This document shows, piece after piece, positions 1 through 6,776 of a stretch of 13,675 bases of DNA. Numbering within the stretch: the first letter of the stretch is position 1; every line of letters starts with the position of its first letter. The position numbers and the translations under genes are program-made. The notes beneath the pieces were generated by a model. The model searched no databases and was not told where the DNA came from. It was given only the letters and a program-made list of their open reading frames with translations. Source of the stretch: JAWUXM01 sp034111325 (GTDB taxonomy: Bacteria > Pseudomonadota > Alphaproteobacteria > Rickettsiales > JABIRX01); the NCBI GenBank assembly GCA_034111325.1, contig JAWUXM010000024.1, positions 1-13,675 of the forward strand, given 5' to 3'.

Positions 1-58
1 CTAAATATCGCTTGCTTTTCGTCTAGCTTGCTTGTAAGTCATGCTCTTGGAACTATAT

Positions 59-143
59 GCGGATGTGGCGGAATTGGTAGACGCGCTAGATTTAGGTTCT
101 AGTACCGCAAGGTGTGGGGGTTCAAGTCCCTTCATCCGCACCA
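59..143 (+). tRNA. tRNA-Leu (anticodon UAG)
   Basis: The acceptor arms GCGGATG (59-65) and CATCCGC (133-139) pair fully, followed by discriminator A140 and a genome-encoded CCA at 141-143. The anticodon stem CTAGA/TCTAG encloses loop TTTAGGT (91-97), which puts the anticodon TAG at 93-95, so this tRNA reads CUA and related leucine codons. The D-arm region (GGCGGAATTGGTAGACGC), a long variable arm (ACCGCAAGGTGT region) and the T-loop TTCAAGT are visible, as expected for a class II tRNA of about 85 nt. No clear promoter lies in the 58 bases upstream, so it may be co-transcribed with something before the window. A palindromic repeat begins nine bases after the CCA. Confidence 0.97.
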
Positions 144-151
144 AAAACTTC

Positions 152-281
152 CATAGGTTAATCTTTTTGGGTGCTTTTTATCCAATAATCTTCACTCGAT
201 TGCTCATGTACCAGTATGTACATGTTCGCTCTCTCATGAAGAACATTGAATAAAAATCCCTCCAAAAATTTTTAACCTATG
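152..281. repeat. Palindromic repeat unit 1 of 3
   Basis: This is a long imperfect inverted repeat. The outer arms CATAGGTTAA (152-161) and TTAACCTATG (272-281) are exact reverse complements. The centre is CATGTAC (205-211), CAGTAT, GTACATG (218-224). Between them the arms keep pairing with small bulges, for example CTTTTTAT with ATAAAAAT and TCTTCA with TGAAGA. The whole unit could therefore fold into one hairpin of nearly 60 bp. It differs from unit 3 at only about ten positions. I see no conserved protein-coding potential. It may be a dispersed non-autonomous repeat, and a copy just behind a tRNA could also influence 3' processing or termination. Confidence 0.85.
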
Positions 282-300
282 AAATTTTTACAAAAATGAT

Positions 301-429
301 TGTAAATTAGTCTTTTTGCGCGCTTTTTAGTGAATAACCTTTGTGTAAATGCTCATGTACCAGTATGTACATGTTCGCTCCTTCACAAAGAACATTAACT
401 AAAAATCATCGCAAAATTTCTAACTTGTA
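301..429. repeat. Palindromic repeat unit 2 of 3 (diverged)
   Basis: This unit has the same architecture as its neighbours, with an identical core: CATGTAC (354-360), CAGTAT, GTACATG (367-373). The rest of the arms has diverged, but in a way that keeps pairing. The left arm has CTTTTTAG and CTTTGTG where unit 1 has CTTTTTAT and CTTCACT, and the right arm carries the matching CTAAAAA and CACAAAG. The outermost arms (301-310 with 420-429) pair less well than in unit 1. No gene or open frame is shared with the other units, which argues for a structural rather than coding element. Confidence 0.8.
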
Positions 430-444
430 AAAGTTTTTGTCAAG

Positions 445-573
445 AATGGTTAATCTTTTTGGGTGCTTTTTATCCAATAACCTTCACTCGATTGCTCATG
501 TGCCAGTATGTACATGTTCACATCTTCGTGAAGAACATTGAATAAAAATCCCTCCAAAATTTTTCAACCTATG
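445..573. repeat. Palindromic repeat unit 3 of 3
   Basis: This is a near copy of unit 1. The left arm starts around GGTT (448-451) and the right arm ends AACCTATG (566-573). The core is CATGTGC (497-503), CAGTAT, GTACATG (510-516), so one core pair is now a G-T wobble. Most differences from unit 1 lie in the right inner arm near 517-530. Core-to-core spacing across the array is about 149 and 143 bases, so the three units form a loose tandem array, with spacers that are only the short AT-rich ends. Confidence 0.83.
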
Positions 574-669
574 AAAGTTTTTGACTTTATTTATTCTTGG
601 GATTGCGTGGTGATTCTGTGATAGATGATGGTTTATAGGAAGTGTAAATTAATTTAAAAGTATAAAACA
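574..669 (+). other. AT-rich leader before tig
   Basis: These are non-coding bases between the last palindromic repeat and tig. A TTGACT at 581-586 resembles a -35 box, but there is no good -10 at the usual distance, and TTTATA near 632 has no matching -35. I could not place a promoter with confidence. The ribosome binding site ahead of tig is weak (AAAAG at 656-660). Confidence 0.4.
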
Positions 670-1989
670 ATGAATGCAAAAGAGACGCTAAATAAAGGAT
701 TAAAGAGATCATATAACCTAACCGTGCCATTTGCGCAAGTTGAAGAGTTTGCTCAGAATAAATTAGTAGAAGTTCAAAAAACAGCTTCGATCAAAGGGTT
801 TCGCCCTGGTAAAGTTCCTGCAAACTTGCTGGAGCAAAGATATGGTGAGGAAGTTCGTGCTGAAGCAACAGAAGCATTAATCAAGGAATCAGCGAATAAG
901 TTCTTACAAGATAAAAAGTTTAACTTAGCAGCGCAGCCACACATTGAATTAGCGAAAGAGCCTAAGGAAGGTGCGGATATTGAATATAGTATTTCTTTTG
1001 AATTATTTCCTGAAATGCCAGAAATTGATTTCGCTAAAATCAAATTAGAAAAGTTAAAAGTTGAAGTAACGGAAAAGGATGTAGAAGAGCGTATTGCTGA
1101 GCTTAGCAAAGATGCAAAAGATTTTGCTCCAGTAAAAGACCGTAAGCAAAAAACTGTAAACGGTAATACAGTGGTGATCGACTTTTTAGGAAAAGTTGAT
1201 GGCGTGGCTTTTGATGGTGGAAAGGCTGAAGATTATAAATTAGAGCTTGGTTCAAAATCATTCATTGGTAATTTTGAAGAGCAGCTAGAAGGTTTGACAA
1301 TTGGCGATAAGAAGCTTGTTAAGGTTAGTTTCCCAGCAGAATATGGTTCTAAAGACCTAGCAGGAAAAGCCGCTGAGTTTGATATTGTTCTAAAAGAAAT
1401 CATGGAACCAGCTGAGTCAAAAGTTGATGATGAATTTGCCAAGAAATTTGGCCTGAAGGATCTTAAGGAATTGCAGGAAAAAGTGAAGGAATCTATCGAG
1501 CAGAGCTTTGATAAAGGTGCTAGAGACGTTCTAAAGAAAAATCTTTTTGATCATTTCGAGAAAAATACACCGAAAGAATTGCCTGAAACTTTGGTAGAGA
1601 GTGAGTTGAAAGGTTTGTTAGATAATCATCAGCATCAACATGAAAAAGGCGAATGCACGGAAGATCATAAAGATCTTGAAAAAGACTTTGAGAAAATAGC
1701 TACGCGTCGTGTCGGCGTTGGGCTTATGCTTTCAAATATTGGTCAAGTTAATGAAATCAAAGTGACTGATAAAGAGTTGATTGCCAATGCTGAGAAAATG
1801 TACCCAGGCTATAGTGCGCAAATGTTAGAATATTATAAAACTAACCCGCAAGCTGCTGAACAAGCTAAAGGTATGTTGTTTGAAGATAAGGTTGTTGACT
1901 TCATAATAACTAAGATTTCGTTAAAAGATAAACTTGTAAGTTCAAAAGAGTTTTCTAAACTAGCGGAAAAGGAATTCAAAAATAACTAA
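670..1989 (+). CDS. tig: Trigger factor (ribosome-associated chaperone / prolyl isomerase)
   Basis: The 439-residue product matches the usual length (about 430). It binds the large ribosomal subunit near the exit tunnel and shields nascent chains in the cytoplasm. The N-terminal ribosome-binding domain carries the signature G43-F-R-P-G-K-V-P50 at the same position as in E. coli. An FKBP-type isomerase domain follows at roughly residues 155-245 (VVIDFLGKVDG, GSKSFIGNFEEQL, FPAEYG). The rest is the helical chaperone C-domain. An oddity is a His/Cys cluster at residues 318-333 (H320, H322, H324, C329, H333) in the C-domain. clpP begins 12 bases after the stop, so the two are probably co-transcribed. 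The ATG at 670 gives the canonical N-terminus even though the ribosome binding site is weak. Confidence 0.97.
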   Translation: MNAKETLNKGLKRSYNLTVPFAQVEEFAQNKLVEVQKTASIKGFRPGKVPANLLEQRYGEEVRAEATEALIKESANKFLQDKKFNLAAQPHIELAKEPKEGADIEYSISFELFPEMPEIDFAKIKLEKLKVEVTEKDVEERIAELSKDAKDFAPVKDRKQKTVNGNTVVIDFLGKVDGVAFDGGKAEDYKLELGSKSFIGNFEEQLEGLTIGDKKLVKVSFPAEYGSKDLAGKAAEFDIVLKEIMEPAESKVDDEFAKKFGLKDLKELQEKVKESIEQSFDKGARDVLKKNLFDHFEKNTPKELPETLVESELKGLLDNHQHQHEKGECTEDHKDLEKDFEKIATRRVGVGLMLSNIGQVNEIKVTDKELIANAEKMYPGYSAQMLEYYKTNPQAAEQAKGMLFEDKVVDFIITKISLKDKLVSSKEFSKLAEKEFKNN

Positions 1990-2001
1990 TAAAACATAGC
2001 T

Positions 2002-2634
2002 ATGAAAGATGTAATGGAGGTATTTACTAATACGTTAGTTCCGATTGTTGTTGAACAAACAAATCGGGGTGAGCGCTCATATGATATTTATTCGCGCCTT
2101 TTAAAAGAGCGGATAATATTCATGACTGGTCAAGTAGAAGACCAAATGGCATCTTTAATAGTCGCGCAGCTTTTATTTTTGGAATCAGAAGATCATAAAA
2201 AGCCAATTTATATGTATATCAATTCGCCAGGCGGAATTGTGACATCTGGTTTGTCGATTTATGACACTATGCAATATATCAATTCTGAAGTTTCAACATT
2301 ATGCATCGGGCAGGCCGCCTCTATGGGTTCGCTGCTTCTAACGGCTGGTGCTAAAGGTCATAGATACTCATTGCCAAATTCACGCATTATGATTCACCAA
2401 CCTTCTGGTGGTTTTCAAGGTCAGGCAACTGATATTGAGATTCATGCAAAGGAAATTTTGGATCTTAAAAAGCGTTTGAATCAAATTTATGCAAAACATA
2501 CTGGTAATGCATTACCTATTATTGAAAAGAATATGGAGAGAGATAATTTCATGACTGCTGAACAAGCTAAAAAGTTTGGCCTTATTGATACAATTGTCAC
2601 TAATCGTGATTCTATCAAAAAGGCGTCTAAATAG
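2002..2634 (+). CDS. clpP: ATP-dependent Clp protease proteolytic subunit
   Basis: This is the 210-residue peptidase of the ClpXP complex, a cytoplasmic serine protease that assembles as a double heptameric barrel. The catalytic triad is Ser107 (GQAASMGS), His132 (MIHQPSGG) and Asp181 (MERDNFMT). The oxyanion-loop sequence NSPGG and the ending FGLIDTIV are typical. The N-terminus (MKDVMEVFTNTLVPIVVEQT) lines up with alphaproteobacterial ClpP from the ATG at 2002; a second ATG four codons later is possible but fits less well. There is no real Shine-Dalgarno site, so translation may depend on coupling to tig. clpX, the partner unfoldase, starts 25 bases downstream. Confidence 0.98.
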   Translation: MKDVMEVFTNTLVPIVVEQTNRGERSYDIYSRLLKERIIFMTGQVEDQMASLIVAQLLFLESEDHKKPIYMYINSPGGIVTSGLSIYDTMQYINSEVSTLCIGQAASMGSLLLTAGAKGHRYSLPNSRIMIHQPSGGFQGQATDIEIHAKEILDLKKRLNQIYAKHTGNALPIIEKNMERDNFMTAEQAKKFGLIDTIVTNRDSIKKASK

Positions 2635-2659
2635 TTTATAACCAATTTAAATTCAGATA

Positions 2660-3982
2660 ATGTCAAAGAAAGATAAAAAGAAGGGTACTGGAGAAACCCT
2701 ATGTTGTTCGTTTTGTGGTAAGAGCCAATATGAAGTTAAAAAGCTAATTGCTGGCCCAACAGTTTTCATTTGTGATGAATGTGTTGAGTTATGTACCGAC
2801 GTTATTAGGGAAGAACGTAACCATCAATCATTGCTCAAAAATGAAGCAGGTGAGGTTGCATCGCCAATGGAAATTTGCAAGATATTAAATGATTATGTGA
2901 TTGGTCAAAATCACGCTAAAAAAGTTTTATCAGTTGCGGTTTATAATCATTATAAAAGGCTTCGCCAGCAGAGCAAATCTTCAAATGATGTTGAACTTTC
3001 TAAATCTAACGTATTGTTAATTGGGCCAACTGGTTGTGGTAAAACATTATTAGCACAAACTTTAGCAAGGTTGCTTGATGTTCCTTTTGCTATGGCAGAT
3101 GCGACTAGCCTCACAGAGGCAGGATATGTCGGCGAAGATGTTGAAAATATTATCCTACGCCTATTACAATCTGCTGACTATAATGTTGAAAAAGCAGAAA
3201 GAGGAATTGTCTATATTGATGAAATAGACAAAGTTTCACGTAAATCTGAAAACCCATCAATTACTCGTGATGTATCTGGTGAAGGTGTTCAACAGGCTCT
3301 ATTGAAAATCATTGAAGGAACTGTAGCTTCTGTTCCACCACAAGGTGGCAGAAAGCATCCGCAGCAGGAATATCTACAAGTGAATACAGCAAATATACTA
3401 TTTATTTGTGCTGGTGCATTTGAAGGAATAGAGAAAATCGTTGCATCAAAAGGCAAAGGTATGTCGATTGGTTTTGGTGCTGATGTCGTTAAAGGTGATG
3501 AAGCTTCATTAGGTGATGTAATGCACAACATTGAACCAAATGATATGGTAAAATTCGGTCTAATTCCTGAATTTGTTGGAAGGTTGCCAGTCATTGCCGC
3601 CTTGGCAGAATTAACTGAAGATGATTTAGTAAAAATCTTAACTGAGCCTAAAAATGCTCTAGTGAAACAATATCAGCAACTATTCAAGATGGAGGATGTT
3701 GAGCTGGAATTTACTGATAAAGCATTAAAAGCACTTGCAAAAAAAGCTATTTCTCGCAAAGCAGGAGCACGTGGTTTAAGGGCAATTATGGAATCTATCC
3801 TGCTTGAGACAATGTATGATATACCTGCGCAGAAAGATGTAAGGAAGGTTATAGTTAATGAGCACGTTGTGGCGGATGGTGCAAAACCTGAAATGATTCT
3901 AGGGGTCAAGCCTAAGAGTAAGCCAAAAAAGAAAGTTGTTATTAAAAAGCCTGTTGCTCAGAAGAAGAAGGCTGCGTCTTAA
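2660..3982 (+). CDS. clpX: ATP-dependent Clp protease ATP-binding subunit ClpX
   Basis: This 440-residue AAA+ unfoldase recognises and threads substrates into ClpP. Domains in order: a zinc-binding domain with C16/C19 and C38/C41; Walker A GPTGCGKT at 122-129; Walker B YIDEID at 185-190; the ClpP-docking IGF loop at 270-272 (MSIGFGAD); and the sensor-2 region GARGLRAIME near the end. The serine common in Walker A is cysteine here, which is normal in alphaproteobacteria. The last 24 residues are a lysine-rich tail (11 Lys) beyond the folded core, unlike E. coli ClpX (424 residues). The gene is last in the tig-clpP-clpX unit and is followed by a strong hairpin. Confidence 0.98.
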   Translation: MSKKDKKKGTGETLCCSFCGKSQYEVKKLIAGPTVFICDECVELCTDVIREERNHQSLLKNEAGEVASPMEICKILNDYVIGQNHAKKVLSVAVYNHYKRLRQQSKSSNDVELSKSNVLLIGPTGCGKTLLAQTLARLLDVPFAMADATSLTEAGYVGEDVENIILRLLQSADYNVEKAERGIVYIDEIDKVSRKSENPSITRDVSGEGVQQALLKIIEGTVASVPPQGGRKHPQQEYLQVNTANILFICAGAFEGIEKIVASKGKGMSIGFGADVVKGDEASLGDVMHNIEPNDMVKFGLIPEFVGRLPVIAALAELTEDDLVKILTEPKNALVKQYQQLFKMEDVELEFTDKALKALAKKAISRKAGARGLRAIMESILLETMYDIPAQKDVRKVIVNEHVVADGAKPEMILGVKPKSKPKKKVVIKKPVAQKKKAAS

Positions 3983-3992
3983 ATATTATCTT

Positions 3993-4015
3993 TAGGCGAG
4001 GTGTCACCTCGCCTA
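3993..4015 (+). terminator. Hairpin terminator after clpX
   Basis: A perfect 10-bp stem, TAGGCGAGGT (3993-4002) with ACCTCGCCTA (4006-4015), closes a 3-base GTC loop. It starts 11 bases after the clpX stop. The GC-rich stem stands out in the AT-rich surroundings. The following stretch (ATAATTTCCT) has only a short T run, so termination may be partial and some readthrough into lon is possible. Confidence 0.75.
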
Positions 4016-4050
4016 ATAATTTCCTATTTCTGATAATTTCAAAGCTTTAT

Positions 4051-4079
4051 CTTGAAATCATGATATTTTTATCTATATT
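4051..4079 (+). promoter_or_regulatory. Candidate sigma-32 (RpoH) type promoter of lon
   Basis: CTTGAA at 4051-4056 is followed, 18 bases after CTTG, by CTATATT at 4073-4079. This resembles the alphaproteobacterial RpoH pattern of CTTG, 17-18 bases, then a C-rich/TAT box, although the -10 half matches only partly. lon is a classical heat-shock gene, and this site lies between the clpX hairpin and the lon start, where a promoter is expected. The call rests on motif resemblance only. Confidence 0.35.
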
Positions 4080-4096
4080 GTTTGAAGTTCAGTACA

Positions 4097-4111
4097 GTGA
4101 GAAAGTCTCAC
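4097..4111 (+). other. Small stem-loop in the lon 5' leader
   Basis: GTGAGA (4097-4102) and TCTCAC (4106-4111) form a perfect 6-bp stem with a 3-base AAG loop, 29 bases before the lon start codon. If the candidate promoter upstream is real, the hairpin would sit near the 5' end of the lon mRNA, where it could stabilise the transcript. It could also be a small operator. No T run follows, so it is not a terminator. Confidence 0.45.
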
Positions 4112-4140
4112 AATAGATAATTCCATAAGGTGAATCTGCT

Positions 4141-6534
4141 ATGTCTTCAACTAAGAATAGATTATACCCTACATTACCATTGCGTGATTTAGTTGTGTTT
4201 CCTACAATGATTTTCCCATTATTTGTTGGGCGTGATAATTCTGTCAATGCGGTTGAAGAGGCTATGGCGCATGATAAAAAAATCTTTCTTATTACCCAGA
4301 AAAATCCCACCGATGAAATAGTCGATATTGATAATATCTATAATGTCGGGGTAGTAGCCAAAATAGTCCAGCTATTAAAATTGCCAGATGGGACGCTTAA
4401 AATTTTAGTGGAAACATTTGAGAGGGCGCAAATATTATCTTTTTTAGATAATGGTGCGTTATTTACTGCTGAGATATCACCTATTAAGGAAGTAAGGTCG
4501 CAGATTAGTAGTGAGGCAAGTTTATTAGTACGTAAAGTTACTGAGTTGTTTCAAAAATATGTTAATCTTGATGATAGGCTTTCTGTTGAAATATTAGATT
4601 CTATTCTTGATATTTATGAGCCAGGTAAATTAGCTGATCATGTTATCTCTAGCCTACCATTGCCAATTGTTGATAAACAAGCGATTCTAGAAGAGATCAA
4701 TGCGGATATTCGTCTGCAGAAAGTGCATGCATTATTAATTGCTGAATCTGAAATCATTGAAGCAGATAAGCAAGTGCGTGATCGCATTAAAACACAAGTG
4801 GATGGTAACCAGAAAGAATATTATTTAAATGAGCAGCTTAAAGCTATTAAGAAAGAATTAGGTGATGAAGGTGAGGAGGATAAGGGCGAAATCCATCGTT
4901 TTGAAAAGCTAATTTCTGAAGTGAAGCTTAGTGTTGAAGCTAAAGAAAGAGCGATGGAAGAGTTGAAAAAATTAAAAAATATGAATCCTCTTTCTTCAGA
5001 AGCGGGTATTGTTAGAAGCTATCTTGAATGGTTGTTATTTATTCCTTGGAATAATCCGAGTGAAGTTAAATATGATCTGCGAGTAGCAAGTGACGTATTA
5101 AATTCAAAGCATTATGGTTTGCATAAAGTTAAGGAGCGCATTTTAGAATTTATTGCAGTACAGAAAAGAGTCGAAAAATTACGCGGCCCGATTCTTTGTT
5201 TAGTTGGCCCTCCGGGGGTTGGTAAGACATCTCTTGCAAAATCCATTGCTGAGAGTATGGGCAGAAAGTTTGCCAAAATTTCCCTTGGTGGTGTGCGTGA
5301 TGAAGCAGAGATCCGCGGTCATAGAAGAACATATATTGGTGCAATGCCTGGTAAAATAATTCAATCAATGAAGAAAGTTAAAACTTCTAATCCATTGATT
5401 TTACTAGATGAGATAGATAAATTAGGTTCTGATTTTCGAGGTGACCCTGCATCAGCATTGTTAGAAGTTTTAGATCCTGAGCAAAATTCAGTATTTAACG
5501 ACCATTACCTAGAAGTTGATTATGATCTTTCTAATGTAATGTTTATCACTACAGCAAATAGCCTTGATATTCCACATGCTTTGCTAGATAGGATGGAGAT
5601 TATCCGCCTTTCTGGTTATACTGAGGAAGAGAAGGTTGAAATTGCGCTGAAATATCTTATTCCTAAGCAGATAGAAAATCATGGCTTGAAAAAGAGCGAA
5701 TGGTCAATTTCTCGCGCAGCTTTAGTTGCACTAATCCGCCATTATACTTATGAAGCAGGTGTTAGAAATCTTGAAAGAGAGTTGGCAAACCTTACTCGTA
5801 AAGCCACCAAGAAAATTGACTCTAGTAGTAAAATCAAGAATTTAAGCATTACTACTAAGAACCTATCTAAATATGCAGGTGTGCAGAAATATAGCTTTGG
5901 CAAGATTGAGGAGGAAGATCTCGTGGGGATTTCAACTGGCCTTGCTTATACGCAATTTGGTGGGGATATTCTACCAATTGAAGCGGCTCGCATGCCGGGT
6001 GATGGAAAAATTACCTTCACTGGCAAGTTAGGTGATGTGATGAAGGAATCTATGCAGGCAGCCTTTAGCTATTTTCAATCACGTTCTTTTGAATTTGGTG
6101 TGTTGCCGAAAGAATATAAAAAATACAATCTCCATATTCACGTGCCAGAAGGTGCAATACCAAAAGATGGACCTTCTGCTGGTGTAGCAATTTGTACAGC
6201 GATTGTTTCTGTAATGACGGGGATTGCGGTGAAAAAGGATGTTGCGATGACTGGTGAGATAACTCTACGTGGGCGGGTTTTGCCAATTGGAGGATTGAAG
6301 GAGAAGCTTCTAGCCGCGTTGCGCGGGGGCATAAAAACAGTTATTATTCCTGCTAAAAATGAAAAAGATTTGGCGGATATTCCTGCCAATGTGAAAAAAT
6401 CTTTAAAAATCCTTTTTGCTGAAAATGTTGATGATGCGCTAAAAGCAGCGTTGGTTAAAATGCCTAAGCCAATTAAGTGGAATCCTGCTATGGCAGATTT
6501 AGATGATTCTCGCAGTGAATCTGCTCCACATTAA
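4141..6534 (+). CDS. lon: ATP-dependent Lon protease
   Basis: This 797-residue cytoplasmic AAA+ serine protease degrades misfolded and short-lived regulatory proteins. The N-terminal LAN substrate-binding domain (LYPTLPLRDLVVFP...) covers about 200 residues, followed by a helical linker. The AAA+ module has Walker A GPPGVGKT at 356-363 and Walker B ILLDEIDK. The C-terminal protease domain has Ser679 (PKDGPSAGV) and Lys722 (GGLKEKLLAA), a complete Ser-Lys dyad at exactly the E. coli numbering. The last residues after the domain form a short hydrophilic tail. The start at 4141 is fixed by a good ribosome binding site, AAGGTGA at 4127-4133, the clearest in the window. The gene follows tig-clpP-clpX as in many proteobacteria, but it has its own leader and probably its own promoter. 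Confidence 0.98.
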   Translation: MSSTKNRLYPTLPLRDLVVFPTMIFPLFVGRDNSVNAVEEAMAHDKKIFLITQKNPTDEIVDIDNIYNVGVVAKIVQLLKLPDGTLKILVETFERAQILSFLDNGALFTAEISPIKEVRSQISSEASLLVRKVTELFQKYVNLDDRLSVEILDSILDIYEPGKLADHVISSLPLPIVDKQAILEEINADIRLQKVHALLIAESEIIEADKQVRDRIKTQVDGNQKEYYLNEQLKAIKKELGDEGEEDKGEIHRFEKLISEVKLSVEAKERAMEELKKLKNMNPLSSEAGIVRSYLEWLLFIPWNNPSEVKYDLRVASDVLNSKHYGLHKVKERILEFIAVQKRVEKLRGPILCLVGPPGVGKTSLAKSIAESMGRKFAKISLGGVRDEAEIRGHRRTYIGAMPGKIIQSMKKVKTSNPLILLDEIDKLGSDFRGDPASALLEVLDPEQNSVFNDHYLEVDYDLSNVMFITTANSLDIPHALLDRMEIIRLSGYTEEEKVEIALKYLIPKQIENHGLKKSEWSISRAALVALIRHYTYEAGVRNLERELANLTRKATKKIDSSSKIKNLSITTKNLSKYAGVQKYSFGKIEEEDLVGISTGLAYTQFGGDILPIEAARMPGDGKITFTGKLGDVMKESMQAAFSYFQSRSFEFGVLPKEYKKYNLHIHVPEGAIPKDGPSAGVAICTAIVSVMTGIAVKKDVAMTGEITLRGRVLPIGGLKEKLLAALRGGIKTVIIPAKNEKDLADIPANVKKSLKILFAENVDDALKAALVKMPKPIKWNPAMADLDDSRSESAPH

Positions 6535-6567
6535 TATTAAGCAAAGTTTTGCATCGAAAAATGAGTA

Positions 6568-6707
6568 ATCCTGAATTTATTTCAGGATCTGCTGAGTTAG
6601 CCAATAATTTAGTAGTATAGTTTTTATCATTAAAGGTGTGGTATTATTACGAATTTCTTACTCTTTATTTTTGTTTGAATACGCAGATCCGGAAATAAAT
6701 TCAGGAT
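6568..6707. repeat. 140-bp element with 25-bp terminal inverted repeats
   Basis: The left arm (6568-6592) and right arm (6683-6707) are reverse complements at 24 of 25 positions. Each arm is itself palindromic: on the left, ATCCTGAA (6568-6575) and TTCAGGAT (6581-6588) pair around TTTAT; on the right, the mismatch weakens the matching hairpin. The 90 bases between the arms are AT-rich with no open frame. The form fits a small non-autonomous palindromic repeat, with two inverted copies of a unit, inserted between lon and recG. I see no obvious target-site duplication. The left hairpin starts 34 bases after the lon stop and may also help end the lon transcript. Confidence 0.75.
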
Positions 6708-6776
6708 AACTTTTTGGGGGTGAATTATCCCAATTCCAATTATGCTTATGCCTACAACAAATATGTGAGACTTGGT

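Noticed and set aside
1..58. Promoter for tRNA-Leu using CTATAT at 53-58
   Set aside because: The box abuts the mature tRNA 5' end, so transcription would start inside the tRNA; no better site is visible in these 58 bases.
41..253. Open frame of 70 codons through the tRNA and first repeat
   Set aside because: It reads straight through tRNA-Leu and half of a palindromic unit; the reading frame is incidental and has no ribosome binding site.
152..573. CRISPR array
   Set aside because: The units are about 130 bp palindromes lying almost end to end, with no short direct repeats, no uniform spacers and no cas genes.
59..669. Integrated genomic island attached to tRNA-Leu
   Set aside because: No integrase, no second copy of the tRNA 3' end, and the next genes are conserved core genes.
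774..1109. Minus-strand open frames inside tig, clpX, lon, recG and ppdK
   Set aside because: They overlap well-supported genes on the other strand, have no family resemblance, and arise from codon pattern mirroring.
6541..6552. GCAAAGTTTTGC hairpin right after lon as a terminator
   Set aside because: The stem is only 5 bp with a 2-base loop, too tight to form well, and no T run follows.
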